From NCBI GenBank assembly GCA_025363655.1, contig JANYDK010000082.1, positions 89,715-153,714 of the forward strand: a DNA stretch of 64,000 nucleotides, written 5' to 3'. The position numbers were made by a program, and so were the translations under genes. Origin of the DNA: Deltaproteobacteria bacterium. GTDB lineage: Bacteria; Myxococcota_A; Polyangia; Polyangiales; JADJMO01. The notes beneath the pieces are model-generated. The model was not told where the DNA came from. It saw only the letters and a program-made list of their open reading frames with translations, and searched no databases. Shown here in pieces: positions 33,659-42,322 of the stretch (positions within the stretch are counted from its first letter, which is position 1; every line of letters starts with the position of its first letter).

Positions 33659-34494
33659 GCAGCGAAGCCCCTCCCCGCCTCCTCGACGAAGCCGACGAAT
33701 TCACCGCGTCGCTCCTGCGCGCCGGTCTCCAAGATCGCCTGTCCCCCGAAGCACGTCGCAACATCGTCACGGCCCTCGGCGTCTCCACCGCCACCCTCGG
33801 CGCCACCGCCCTCACGGGCGCAGCCCTCAAAACGACTGCCACCACCCTCGGCAAGCTCGGCGCCCCCACCTTCGTGATGAAGCTCCTCTTCTCCTGCGTC
33901 GTCGGCGGCGCAGTCACCTGGGGCGCCATCACCGTCACCCCCCACATCATGAGCCCGCTCTTCGAGCGCCCCACCTCCGCCGAGCCCGCAGTCACGACCC
34001 TCGCCCGACTCATCCTCACCCAACCCAACAAGCCCGCGCTCACGCCCGCCGCTGCGCCCACGCCCGCGCCCGCACTCACGCCTGCGCCCGCGCCTGCGCT
34101 CACGCTCACGCTCGCACTCACGCCTGCGCCCACGCCCACGCCCACGCTCGCACTCACGCCTGCACCTGCACCTGCACCTGCACCTGCACCTGCACCTGTG
34201 CCCACGCCTGCTCCCGCGCCCGAAGCCACCCTCCTCTCCCAAGAGCTCCCCCTCATCCTCACCGCCCGCAACGCCCTCTCCTCCTCCCGCCCCGACGACG
34301 CCCTCGCCGCCCTCGACGAGCACCGCGCCCGCTTCCCCTCCGGCAAACTCTCCGCCGAAGCCGCCTACCTCCGCGTGCGCGCCCTCTTCGCCGCCCATCG
34401 CGACGCCGAAGCGAAATCCCTCGCCCACGCCATCCTCGACGCCTCCCCCAACGGCCCTTACGCCGAGCGCTTGCGAGCCCTCGTCGATGACTGA
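33655..34494 (+). CDS. Membrane protein coupled to the ECF sigma gene (putative anti-sigma)
   Basis: The 279-residue protein has a ~70-residue N-terminal cytoplasmic region (starting with DEADEFTASLLRAGLQD), one membrane helix (about residues 73-98), a long Ala/Thr/Leu-Pro linker (about 120-190) and a C-terminal helical repeat region of TPR type (ARNALSSSRPDDALAALDEH, AEAAYLRVRALFAAHRDAEA). The ATG overlaps the sigma stop (ATGA). The topology fits an anti-sigma factor whose TPR-like part is outside the membrane, but no anti-sigma motif such as ZAS is seen. Confidence 0.65.
   Translation: MSSEAPPRLLDEADEFTASLLRAGLQDRLSPEARRNIVTALGVSTATLGATALTGAALKTTATTLGKLGAPTFVMKLLFSCVVGGAVTWGAITVTPHIMSPLFERPTSAEPAVTTLARLILTQPNKPALTPAAAPTPAPALTPAPAPALTLTLALTPAPTPTPTLALTPAPAPAPAPAPAPVPTPAPAPEATLLSQELPLILTARNALSSSRPDDALAALDEHRARFPSGKLSAEAAYLRVRALFAAHRDAEAKSLAHAILDASPNGPYAERLRALVDD
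34038..34213. repeat. Hexanucleotide repeats encoding the TP/AP/LT linker
   Basis: Mixed units such as GCGCCC, ACGCCT, CTCACG and GCACCT recur through the putative anti-sigma gene; a run of GCACCT units lies near 34160-34195. All are multiples of three bases, so the frame is preserved. Confidence 0.8.
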
Positions 34495-34879
34495 GCGCCG
34501 TGCGTCCGCGCGATTCACACTTCTCGTGCGGCTCGTGTTCGTCTCGTTCTTTTCCCTGTGCGCTCTCGCGGTCGCGCTCCTTTCGAGCTGCGCCGCGCAG
34601 GACATCGTTCTCGGCGATGGCATTAGCTATTGGAGCGGTGACGCCAATTCCTATCCGCCATGGGACACCCATTACGACCCGACGGATGCCTGCTGCACGA
34701 AGGCAGACGACGTCTGGCTCGATTGCACTTGTCCTCCCGATCCGTGCCTCGACGACGCATCTCCGACAGATGCCTGTGGCGACGCCGCCGAGTCTTCTCC
34801 AGAGGTCTCCGCAGAGGTCGAGGTCGACGGGGATGCCGGAGCCGAGGCCGATGCGTTGGACGCCGCCGACGGCGGTTGA
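34487..34879 (+). CDS. Short Asp/Cys-rich lipoprotein
   Basis: A 130-residue protein whose start overlaps the previous stop by eight bases (ATGACTGA). It has a long signal peptide ending in the lipobox LLSSC, a Trp/Tyr/Asp-rich stretch, a Cys cluster (DACCTKADDVWLDCTCPPDPC) and an acidic C-terminus. Unknown family. Because of the overlaps it belongs to the same transcript as the sigma and membrane-protein genes and may be a target or sensor of that circuit. Confidence 0.65.
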   Translation: MTERRASARFTLLVRLVFVSFFSLCALAVALLSSCAAQDIVLGDGISYWSGDANSYPPWDTHYDPTDACCTKADDVWLDCTCPPDPCLDDASPTDACGDAAESSPEVSAEVEVDGDAGAEADALDAADGG

Positions 34880-34881
34880 CG

Positions 34882-35790
34882 TTACTTCTTGCGCCGGCGA
34901 ATCCACGCCGCGCCGAGCAGCGTGAGCACGAACGTCGTCGTCATCGTCACGGGCCCCTCGTCGTGGCCGAGGCCGACGTCGCAGTGACAGCCTCCCCCGG
35001 AGGTCGAGGTTGCGCCGCCGCCGCCGCAGACGCTCGAATATCCGCCGTGCGGCGTCGGATCGCAGGTGGCCGAACGACCGACCGGATAGACGGTGCAGAT
35101 GCCGCAGATGTCGTCGGGCGCCGGCGTTCGCATGAACGACTGCCCCTGCTCGTACTTGGGGTACATCGTCGCGTCGGTGTTGGCCAGTTGCGTGTGCGAG
35201 AGCCCGAGCACGTGCCCCGACTCGTGCGCGAGGATGGAGAGTAGATCGTAGACCTTGAGCCCCGTCGGATCGCCGACCGTGAGCGGGATGCTCGGCCCGC
35301 TGTTGACCTCGATGTCGGCGTCGAAGATCTGCCCGCTCGTCTTGCTGTAGGTGACCGTCGTCAGCGCGAGGACGTTGTTCGCGTGCGGCCAGCCGGTGTC
35401 GAAGTACGAGACGGTGTTGGAGTTGCCGCTCTCCTGGTTGTACTCGGCCGCCGTGCATCCGCCGGCGGTCCCGACGGTCACCTTCATCGATGGATGCCCT
35501 GCCGGCATACCTGTGCACACGCTGCACTCGGCCGCCGTGGTCCACAAATCGAGCTCTTGCTGGAGCACGCTTCGCGCGGTCGCGAGATCGACCTGCTTGC
35601 TCCCATTCGCGACCACCATTCCGACGCACGCCCCTGGCCAAGCGAGCGGCGTTCCTACGTCGTCACAAGGCTTCGCGGTCGTCGCCACGAAGTCGGCGTT
35701 GGTGGTGGTCCGACAAAACGCCTCCGCCCCGCGCGACAGCGACATCACCCCCAAGACCATCGCCGCTACCGGGAAAAACCGCACCATCAT
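34882..35790 (-). CDS. Matrixin-type metalloprotease with MYXO-CTERM-like tail
   Basis: The 302-residue secreted protein has a signal peptide, several cysteines in its N-terminal half, and the metzincin zinc site HESGHVLGLSH with ligands His189, His193 and His199 and catalytic Glu190, followed by the Met-turn (TDATMYPK, Met209). The C-terminus is a Gly/Ser/Cys-rich spacer, a hydrophobic helix and Arg/Lys (GAAWIRRRKK), which fits the MYXO-CTERM sorting pattern. ATGs at 35790 and 35787 are both plausible; the upstream extension is not signal-like. It converges on the short lipoprotein gene with two bases between stops. Confidence 0.87.
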   Translation of the reverse strand: MMVRFFPVAAMVLGVMSLSRGAEAFCRTTTNADFVATTAKPCDDVGTPLAWPGACVGMVVANGSKQVDLATARSVLQQELDLWTTAAECSVCTGMPAGHPSMKVTVGTAGGCTAAEYNQESGNSNTVSYFDTGWPHANNVLALTTVTYSKTSGQIFDADIEVNSGPSIPLTVGDPTGLKVYDLLSILAHESGHVLGLSHTQLANTDATMYPKYEQGQSFMRTPAPDDICGICTVYPVGRSATCDPTPHGGYSSVCGGGGATSTSGGGCHCDVGLGHDEGPVTMTTTFVLTLLGAAWIRRRKK

Positions 35791-35851
35791 GTCGTAGCGG
35801 CCCCGCGCCGACTTGGCCAGCAGAGACCGCACCGGCTACGCACGTCGAGCC

Positions 35852-36379
35852 ATGTCCCCGCGCATCCTACTCGCGCTCTTCCTCGCCACCTCGTGCTCCC
35901 GCACCGACCCCCCCCCCGCGCCCGCGCCCGCGCCCACGCCCACGCCCACGCCCACGCCCACGCCCACGCCCACGCCAGCGCCTGCGCCCACGCCAGCGCC
36001 CACGCCCACGCCCACGTCAGCGCCAGCGCCCGCGCCCGCGCTCGCCCTCTCCATCTCCAACATCGGCATGCACATCGGCGGCGGCCCCAACGACGACGTC
36101 ACCAAATCCCCCATCGCCCAATCCATCTTCCTCCACTTCGACGCCCTCACCGCCTGCTTCACCGCCGCCCACCTCACCGCGAAGGTCGAGCTCGGCGTCG
36201 ATCTCCACATCCCCGCCGCTGGCCACCTAGCCAAGGTCTCGCACCCACGCTCCACGCTCCCGAGCCAGGAGTTCATCGATTGCGCCGTCGCGGTCTACGC
36301 AAAGATCGATTTCCTCCCGCCGAAGACGGGCGAGACCATCGTCAGCTACTCCGTGCGCATCACGCCGAAGAAGCTGTAA
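35852..36379 (+). CDS. Lipoprotein with Pro-rich linker and AgmX/PglI-like C-terminus
   Basis: The 175-residue protein has a short signal peptide with lipobox LATSC, a Pro/Ala/Thr linker of about 45 residues and a C-terminal domain ending with [33 protein letters not shown]. That segment, with its single Cys before a hydrophobic strand and the Phe-x-Pro-Pro turn, resembles the AgmX/PglI C-terminal domain of myxobacterial gliding-related proteins. The linker begins with a C10 homopolymer in the coding strand, a potential frameshift site. Confidence 0.65.
   Translation: MSPRILLALFLATSCSRTDPPPAPAPAPTPTPTPTPTPTPTPAPAPTPAPTPTPTSAPAPAPALALSISNIGMHIGGGPNDDVTKSPIAQSIFLHFDALTACFTAAHLTAKVELGVDLHIPAAGHLAKVSHPRSTLPSQEFIDCAVAVYAKIDFLPPKTGETIVSYSVRITPKKL
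35908..36036. repeat. C10 homopolymer and hexamer repeats in the AgmX-like gene
   Basis: Ten consecutive C occupy 35908-35917 inside the reading frame just after the lipobox. They are followed by GCGCCC units and six perfect ACGCCC units (35936-35971), then mixed units to about 36036. Hexamers preserve the frame, but a one-base change in the C tract would not. Confidence 0.9.
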
Positions 36380-36381
36380 AT

Positions 36382-39075
36382 TCAGGGCTCGATCGTGTTC
36401 CCCGCGAGCGCGTTGCGAACGAGGCCGGGCGTGACGAAGTGCTCTTCGCAGAGGTCGAGCGGAAAGCTCAGCGGTCCGATGCGGCAGAGCGGCGCCGAGC
36501 GTGCGTCGCCGAAGAGCTCGATGCGTCCCTCGCCGTCGAAGGCGTAGCCCGCGTCTTTGCCGTCGAGCGCGCGAAGGGAGACCCGCGAGGTGCCGTCGAT
36601 CGCGAACACGGTGCTGGTGCCGTCGAAGCCGCCGACGACGAAGCGCTTTCCGGTCGCTTCGAAGGCGAGCGCGACGGCGCCGAAGCCGACGTCGAGGGAA
36701 CGGGAGAGCTGACCGTCGAGCGACCAGAGACGCACCGTTCGATCCCACGACGCCGAGGCCACCGTCTTGCCGTCGGGCGCGAAGGCGACTGCTTTCACGC
36801 CGTCGGTGTGACCGGTGAGAGACGAGCGCTGCGCGTGGCTGAGCGCGTCCCAGATTCGTACCGTCTTGTCGAGGCTGCCGGAGACGAGCGTCTTGCCGTC
36901 GGGTGAATAGGTGACCGAGGTCACTTGATCGCCGTGACCGGTGAGCGTCGCGAGAGGCGTCGCGGCGCCGATCGCCCAAAGTCGTACCAAGCCGTCGGAG
37001 GAGCCCGAAGCGAGCGTCTTTCCGCCGGGTGCGAAGGAGAGCGCGGCGATGCGATCGCCGGCGCCGGTCAGCTTGTCGAACGAGTCACCGGTCTCGGTCG
37101 ACCAGAGCATGATCGACTTGTCGAGCGACCCGGAAGCGAGCGTCGAAGCACCGAGACCGAAGGCGAGCGCATCGACGGCGCCGGTGTGTCCTTGCAGCGT
37201 GCGCAACGTCGCGCGCGTTTTCGGGTCCCAAATGCGCAGCGTCTTGTCGACCGAGGCGGTGGCGAGGAGACCGCCGTCGGGTGAGAAAGAAACGGCGCGC
37301 ACCGAGCCGTTGTGCCCATGCACGGTGTGCATCTCGACGACGTCTCCGAGCGACCACCAGCGCAGCGTCCCGTCGGCGACGGCGAGCACGAGCGAGCTGC
37401 TCTTCGGATCGAGCGCGACGCCGCCCACGCTCGGCGCGTGACGCTCGAGCGTGCGCACCGTCTTCGAGAGCTGCAAATCCCACAGGCGGACCGCGCCGTC
37501 CGACGACGACGATGCGAGCGCGGTGCTGGCGTCGTTCCAGGTGATCCCGAGGATCGCGCGCGCGTGACCAGAGAGCGTTTTTTGCAGCGCGCCGCTCGTC
37601 GCATCCCAGACGCGCAAGGTCTTGTCGTCGCCTGCCGAGGCGATGCGCTTGCCATCGGGCGAGAAGGCGACCGCACGCACCCACTCGGTGTGCCCCTCGA
37701 GCGCGCGCAGCTGCGTGCCGGCGGCGACGTCCCAAATGCGTATCGACTTGTCGAGCGAGGCCGACGCGACGCTCTTGCCATCGGGCGCGAACGACACCGA
37801 TTCGACCGCTGCGGCGTGCCCGGTGAGCGCGCGCGCGAGCTTCTTCGTCGTCACGTCCCAGAGGCGCACCGAGCGGTCTTCCGAGCCACTGGCGAGCAGC
37901 TTGCCGTTCGGGCTGAAGGCGACGCTGGTCACCGGCCCTTCGTGTCCCTCGAGCGCGAAGTCGAACGACGTCGTCGTCACGTTCCACACGCGCACCGTCT
38001 TGTCGTCGGACGCGCTCGCGAGCCACTTGCCGTCGGGAGAGAAGGCGAGCGCGTTCACCGCTTTCAGGTGACCGGTCAGTGACTTCAGCTCTTTCGCCGA
38101 GGTCGCATCCCAGAGCCGTACCGTGGCGTCGCGCGACGAGGTGGCGATGAGCTTTCCATCGGCGGAGAACGCCACCGCGGTGACCGTCGCGGTGTGCCCG
38201 TGCAGACGAAATCGCTCGCGCCAGGTGTACGCGTCGTAGATGGAGACGACGTCGCCGTGCGCGATGGCGAAGAGCGTGCCCTTCACGCCCCACGCCGGCG
38301 ACCTGGGGGCATCGCGGAAACCGTTGGGCACGTCGAGGGTCAGCTTCTCGCCGGTGGCCTTCTCGAGATCGACCACCGCGCGATCGAAGAGACGTTGCGC
38401 TTCGGCCTCGTGACCGAGTCGACGCTCGGCGAGGCCCGCCCCGAAGAGCGCTTGTCCGTTCGGTCGCCACGCATTCCATGCGGCGACGAACTTGTCGCGA
38501 GCGAGCGCATCGTTGCCCTTGTCGACGGCCTGCGACGCCTCGCCGAAGAGCCTTCGCATGTCCTTCTTGGCGGCATCGGTGGCGGGGAATTTCTTGTCGA
38601 GCTTGGTGACGATCGCTCGCGCGCTCTTGGCGTCGGCGATCGACGTGGCGGAGGCCTTCGCTCCTTCGGCATCCACTTGATCGGCTGCTTTTTTGGCGTC
38701 TTCGTAGCGACCGAGCTCGGCGAGCGTGAGGGCGAGACGTCCTCGCGTTTCGGCGGCGGAGTCGGGGCAGAGCGCATCGGCGCGGACGATCACCCGCATC
38801 GCGCGATCGAGCTTTCCAGCGGCTCGGAGCGCATCGACGCGCGCGCGCAGCTTGGTCGCTTGCTCACACGGCGGCAGCGTCGGCGACGGAGGAAACGGAT
38901 CGACCGAGGCCACGGCCGGCACGATCACGTCCGGGAGCTTGTCGGGGGTCGTCGCGGACGTCGATGCGGTGGTCTTCGGCGTGTCGATCGGCGGCGCCAC
39001 CGAAGGCCCGCACGCGAACGCCAAGGGCAAGCAAGCAGTGGTCAGGATCGGCGCGAAGTCGCGCGGCAATTTCAT
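36382..39075 (-). CDS. WD40-repeat lipoprotein (two seven-bladed propellers)
   Basis: The 897-residue exported protein has a lipobox (LAFAC), a helical N-terminal region of about 250 residues with TPR-like character (LRARVDALRAAGKLDRAMRV, LALTLAELGRYEDAKKAAD), and 14 WD40 repeats of about 42 residues ending in WD or similar. Typical blades read GHxxxVxxVAFSPDGKxLASxSxDKTVRxWD; two blades are degenerate (the one with WWS, and the last). Fourteen blades would form two propellers, a common scaffold for protein complexes outside the inner membrane here. Convergent to the AgmX-like gene with two bases between stops. Confidence 0.88.
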   Translation of the reverse strand: MKLPRDFAPILTTACLPLAFACGPSVAPPIDTPKTTASTSATTPDKLPDVIVPAVASVDPFPPSPTLPPCEQATKLRARVDALRAAGKLDRAMRVIVRADALCPDSAAETRGRLALTLAELGRYEDAKKAADQVDAEGAKASATSIADAKSARAIVTKLDKKFPATDAAKKDMRRLFGEASQAVDKGNDALARDKFVAAWNAWRPNGQALFGAGLAERRLGHEAEAQRLFDRAVVDLEKATGEKLTLDVPNGFRDAPRSPAWGVKGTLFAIAHGDVVSIYDAYTWRERFRLHGHTATVTAVAFSADGKLIATSSRDATVRLWDATSAKELKSLTGHLKAVNALAFSPDGKWLASASDDKTVRVWNVTTTSFDFALEGHEGPVTSVAFSPNGKLLASGSEDRSVRLWDVTTKKLARALTGHAAAVESVSFAPDGKSVASASLDKSIRIWDVAAGTQLRALEGHTEWVRAVAFSPDGKRIASAGDDKTLRVWDATSGALQKTLSGHARAILGITWNDASTALASSSSDGAVRLWDLQLSKTVRTLERHAPSVGGVALDPKSSSLVLAVADGTLRWWSLGDVVEMHTVHGHNGSVRAVSFSPDGGLLATASVDKTLRIWDPKTRATLRTLQGHTGAVDALAFGLGASTLASGSLDKSIMLWSTETGDSFDKLTGAGDRIAALSFAPGGKTLASGSSDGLVRLWAIGAATPLATLTGHGDQVTSVTYSPDGKTLVSGSLDKTVRIWDALSHAQRSSLTGHTDGVKAVAFAPDGKTVASASWDRTVRLWSLDGQLSRSLDVGFGAVALAFEATGKRFVVGGFDGTSTVFAIDGTSRVSLRALDGKDAGYAFDGEGRIELFGDARSAPLCRIGPLSFPLDLCEEHFVTPGLVRNALAGNTIEP

Positions 39076-39100
39076 GGGCGCGAAGGATAGACCATGCAGC

Positions 39101-40042
39101 TCAGAGCAGGGTGGGCGCACACGAGGAGACGCCGGCGCCGACCACCGTGAAGCCGACGTCGGCCGAGATTTCCTCTTCGACGCCTGTATTCCAGGTGAAT
39201 TTGAGGACTTGCGAGTTCCCGTAGGTAGCCGAGAAGACGTAGAAGCTCCCCCAGTAATGCGCGATCGCCCAGGCTCGATCGCCGATCGAGCCGATGGCCT
39301 TCGAGGCGATGATCTTCGACGTCTTCGGCTCGAGCTCGACGATGCGCGCCGGCGCCTTGGCGTCGAAGCCGAAGATGCGTCCGTCGCCGGTGCCGGTGAG
39401 ATCGAAGCGCCCGATGTCGCTCGCGGGGCCGTCGTAGGCTTTGATCGGCGAGACGGTGAGGCTCGTCACGTCGAGCGCGGCGAGCCCACGCGGCGCCGTG
39501 CTGTCGTCGGCGAGGTAGAGCGTGTCGTGCACGCTCCCCGGTCCGTCGGTGACGAAGGCCATGCCGAAGGTGCGCATTCCCTGCTGACCCGGCGAAAACG
39601 TGGTCGCCACGCAGTGTGCATCCCGCGTGCTCGCACGGAAGACGTTCCCGTCCTGATAAAGAATCCAGGCGACGCCGGTGCGATCGACCGCCATCGAGAA
39701 CGGCTGCGAGGTCGGGCTCGCTGGACAGTCGAGGTGACCGATCTTGGTGAACGTCTTCGAGAGCGGCGGGAAGCGGTAGAGATCGCTCGCCTGCGAGACG
39801 ACGTAGACCTGGCGGTTGTCCTCTTCGCAGCCTGGCATCGCCGGCGGAAGCACCGCACCGTTGGGCTTCGCTGGCTGCACCGACGCGCTCACGGGTTTGC
39901 GTCGTTCGGGCGTGGCCACGTGGTCGTCATCGTGGGTGGCGCGCTTGCACGACAATCCCGAGACCGACGCGCAGAGCGACGCGAGCGTGACGAGCACGCT
40001 GAAGGACACGGAGCAGGCAGACCTTCCCACGTCGTCAATCAT
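39101..40042 (-). CDS. Exported beta-propeller-like lipoprotein of unknown family
   Basis: A 313-residue protein with a signal peptide (TLASLCASVSGLSC, lipobox Cys), a short basic spacer and a region with repeated strand pairs such as VYVVSQASDLYRFPP, MAVDRTGVAWILYQDG and DGRIFGFDAKAPARIVEL, which fit an NHL- or SMP-30-like propeller. Cysteines are paired. It precedes the WD40 lipoprotein gene by 25 bases on the same strand, so the two may be co-expressed. It is divergent from the second kinase (77-base gap). Confidence 0.6.
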   Translation of the reverse strand: MIDDVGRSACSVSFSVLVTLASLCASVSGLSCKRATHDDDHVATPERRKPVSASVQPAKPNGAVLPPAMPGCEEDNRQVYVVSQASDLYRFPPLSKTFTKIGHLDCPASPTSQPFSMAVDRTGVAWILYQDGNVFRASTRDAHCVATTFSPGQQGMRTFGMAFVTDGPGSVHDTLYLADDSTAPRGLAALDVTSLTVSPIKAYDGPASDIGRFDLTGTGDGRIFGFDAKAPARIVELEPKTSKIIASKAIGSIGDRAWAIAHYWGSFYVFSATYGNSQVLKFTWNTGVEEEISADVGFTVVGAGVSSCAPTLL

Positions 40043-40119
40043 CGCCTGTTCTCTGCGCGGCTTGGCGAAATGTGAGAGCCGCGGTTCGACGGGATCGGCG
40101 TGCTAGGCTCGCGACGTCC

Positions 40120-42294
40120 ATGACGCTGCGTTCCAACGTCGACGATCTGGCCGATCTCGCGCAAGGATCGCCCGAGCTGATCGACGAATCGGGCATCGCC
40201 ACCGGTGTGGTGCTTCGTCGACGTCTCGGGGTGGGGGGCATGGCGACCGTCTTCCTCGGGGAGCGAACGCGCGACATGCCCCACGGAGTCCTCTCGCCGC
40301 TGACGCCGCACAAATTGGCGATCAAGGTGATGCAGCTCTCGACGGCTCGCGAGCTGGCGCGCATGGGGGTCGATCCGCTCCGCTTGTTTTCCCGCGAATC
40401 CGTCGCCCTCGCGCGCCTCGCCGAGCGCAAGCCGCCGACGCCGTTCATCGTCGGGTTCTACGGGTGCGGGCTCTCCGACGTCGAGACGAAGCACGGCACC
40501 CATCGCGTCCCGTGGCTCGCGCTCGAGTACGTCGATGGCGGCAACGCGGGCTCGCTGCTCACCGATCGCGTCCTCGCGGCACGTCAGGGCATCGATCCGG
40601 TGCGCGCGCTGCGTCTGCTTCGCGGCATCGTCGACGGGCTCTCGGTGATCCACGAAGAGAAGATGATTCACCGCGATTTGAAGCCCGACAACGTGCTGGT
40701 CGCGGGCCCGATCGACGACGAGATTCCCAAGCTCACCGACTACGGCATCACCCGCGTCGAGGGCCTCGAGACCGTCGTCGCCGGTGCCACGCTCGCCTAC
40801 GCCGGCTTCGAGCAGCTCATGCCCTCGGGCGATTTCCGCAACCCGCTGATCGGGCCTTGGAGCGACGTGCACGCACTCGCAGCCGTGGTTTGGTTCGTCC
40901 TCGGCGGAGAGCAGTGGTTCGACGATCACGGTTGGTACGACGGCCAAAGGCGCTCGCTGCGCACCGCTTCTCGTCTTCATCCAGGGTTCGTCGTCGACGA
41001 GGCACTGGTCGACGCGCTCGATCTCGTGCTCTCGCGTGGCGCCTCGCCAAGGCTCCCCGACGTCGCGCTCACCCTCGCCGGAGCCCAGACGTTTCACGAC
41101 GTCTGCGCCACGCGCTATCCAGCGATGCGCGTCGGCGAGCCTCGTCATGCCGACGTCGCCAGCTTCGCCGCGCAGCTCTTCCCGCTCCTCGAGCACGTCG
41201 CCGAAGCTTGGGCCGAACGCGCCGGCCGCGACAACGTCCCCGCGACTTCCTACCGCGCGACCGTGCCGGTCGAGCGCATCTCCACGCCGGCCTCGAGCCG
41301 CGCCACGCTCGTCGACGAAGTCCGCGCGCGTACGCCGCACCCGCCCGATCCGGCGCGCCCTCCGCTCGCGCTTTCGCCTGGAAAAGTGGCCTTTCAAGCC
41401 GACGGCAAGATCCTCGTCGTCTGCGGAGGCGATCTCTATTTCTACGTCGACGATCAACCCTACGCGGTGGTGCCGCCGACCGAAGAGCGCGCGCGCATCG
41501 CCGAGGCGAAGTGGGCGACGCACGTCGGTGAGCCGGGCTACGCCATCGTCGGTGAGAGGCACCTGCACTTTCTCCGCACGGGAAAATGGCGCGCCGTTTC
41601 GCCTCCGACGCGGGAAGGTGGCGCGGCGGTCGGCGACATCCAAGCCATCCTCGGCTCACGCGGTCGCCTCGCGGTCATCACCGCCGAGAACGACGAGTCC
41701 GAAGGTGGCCCCGAGCTCTGGCGCACGAGCGGTGGACACTGGCTCGGTCCGCTCCCGATCCCGCTCAACGGCGTCGTCCACGCGATCGCCGAAGGCCCCT
41801 ACGGAATGCTCGTCGTCGGCAGCGGCACCAACGGACGTGGGCGTGCGTCCTTCCTCGCGCCCGACGGCGCCACCACCGTCTTCGCGCGCGGCGTCAGCCA
41901 CGGTCCGCCTCTGCTCGTGGGTGTCTGCGGCAACGAACGCGAATCGTGGGCCGCGTCGCACACGCAGATTCTCCGCTTCGATCGCAGCGCCGCCGAGGTC
42001 GAGCACGACGCGCTCGGTGACGTGCCGGTGTGCATGGCGCTCGATTTGGTGGGGCTCCCTTGGCTGGTGACGCGCCGTCGCATCCTCCGACGCGAGACCT
42101 CGGGCCCGACGCCGGCAGGAGGCGCCTCGCGATGGCGCGTGGTGTGCGATCGCCCAGCCGGAGCAGCGCCGTTCGTCGCGCTCGGATTCACCCCCGAAGG
42201 CGCGCGCGTCCTCGACGCCGCCGGCAACAGCGTCCACGTCGTCCCCGCCGACGTCGAGCACTGGCGCTTCTCGCGTGTCCCGCCGACGAGCTGA
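40120..42294 (+). CDS. Ser/Thr protein kinase with C-terminal propeller-like sensor, DYG variant
   Basis: A 724-residue Hanks-type kinase: Gly loop LGVGGMATV (36-44), VAIK-type AIKV with Lys69, HRDLKPDN with catalytic Asp186, and the metal-binding motif written DYG (207-209) instead of DFG. Kinase region ends near 330. The C-terminal ~400 residues contain repeated strand modules (KILVVCGGDLYFYVDDQPYAV, GGAAVGDIQAILGSRGRLAVI, GMLVVGSGTN, WAASHTQILRFD) that look like a six- or seven-bladed propeller and no membrane helix. DYG occurs in some active kinases. Domain order suggests a cytoplasmic kinase gated by its own propeller. Confidence 0.87.
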   Translation: MTLRSNVDDLADLAQGSPELIDESGIATGVVLRRRLGVGGMATVFLGERTRDMPHGVLSPLTPHKLAIKVMQLSTARELARMGVDPLRLFSRESVALARLAERKPPTPFIVGFYGCGLSDVETKHGTHRVPWLALEYVDGGNAGSLLTDRVLAARQGIDPVRALRLLRGIVDGLSVIHEEKMIHRDLKPDNVLVAGPIDDEIPKLTDYGITRVEGLETVVAGATLAYAGFEQLMPSGDFRNPLIGPWSDVHALAAVVWFVLGGEQWFDDHGWYDGQRRSLRTASRLHPGFVVDEALVDALDLVLSRGASPRLPDVALTLAGAQTFHDVCATRYPAMRVGEPRHADVASFAAQLFPLLEHVAEAWAERAGRDNVPATSYRATVPVERISTPASSRATLVDEVRARTPHPPDPARPPLALSPGKVAFQADGKILVVCGGDLYFYVDDQPYAVVPPTEERARIAEAKWATHVGEPGYAIVGERHLHFLRTGKWRAVSPPTREGGAAVGDIQAILGSRGRLAVITAENDESEGGPELWRTSGGHWLGPLPIPLNGVVHAIAEGPYGMLVVGSGTNGRGRASFLAPDGATTVFARGVSHGPPLLVGVCGNERESWAASHTQILRFDRSAAEVEHDALGDVPVCMALDLVGLPWLVTRRRILRRETSGPTPAGGASRWRVVCDRPAGAAPFVALGFTPEGARVLDAAGNSVHVVPADVEHWRFSRVPPTS

Positions 42295-42322
42295 GCATGA
42301 CGTTCGTGAGGCCGTGACCGCG

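Noticed and set aside
32395..36036. Repeats considered as CRISPR
   Set aside because: Units are six bases without spacers and lie inside reading frames as Pro-rich linkers.
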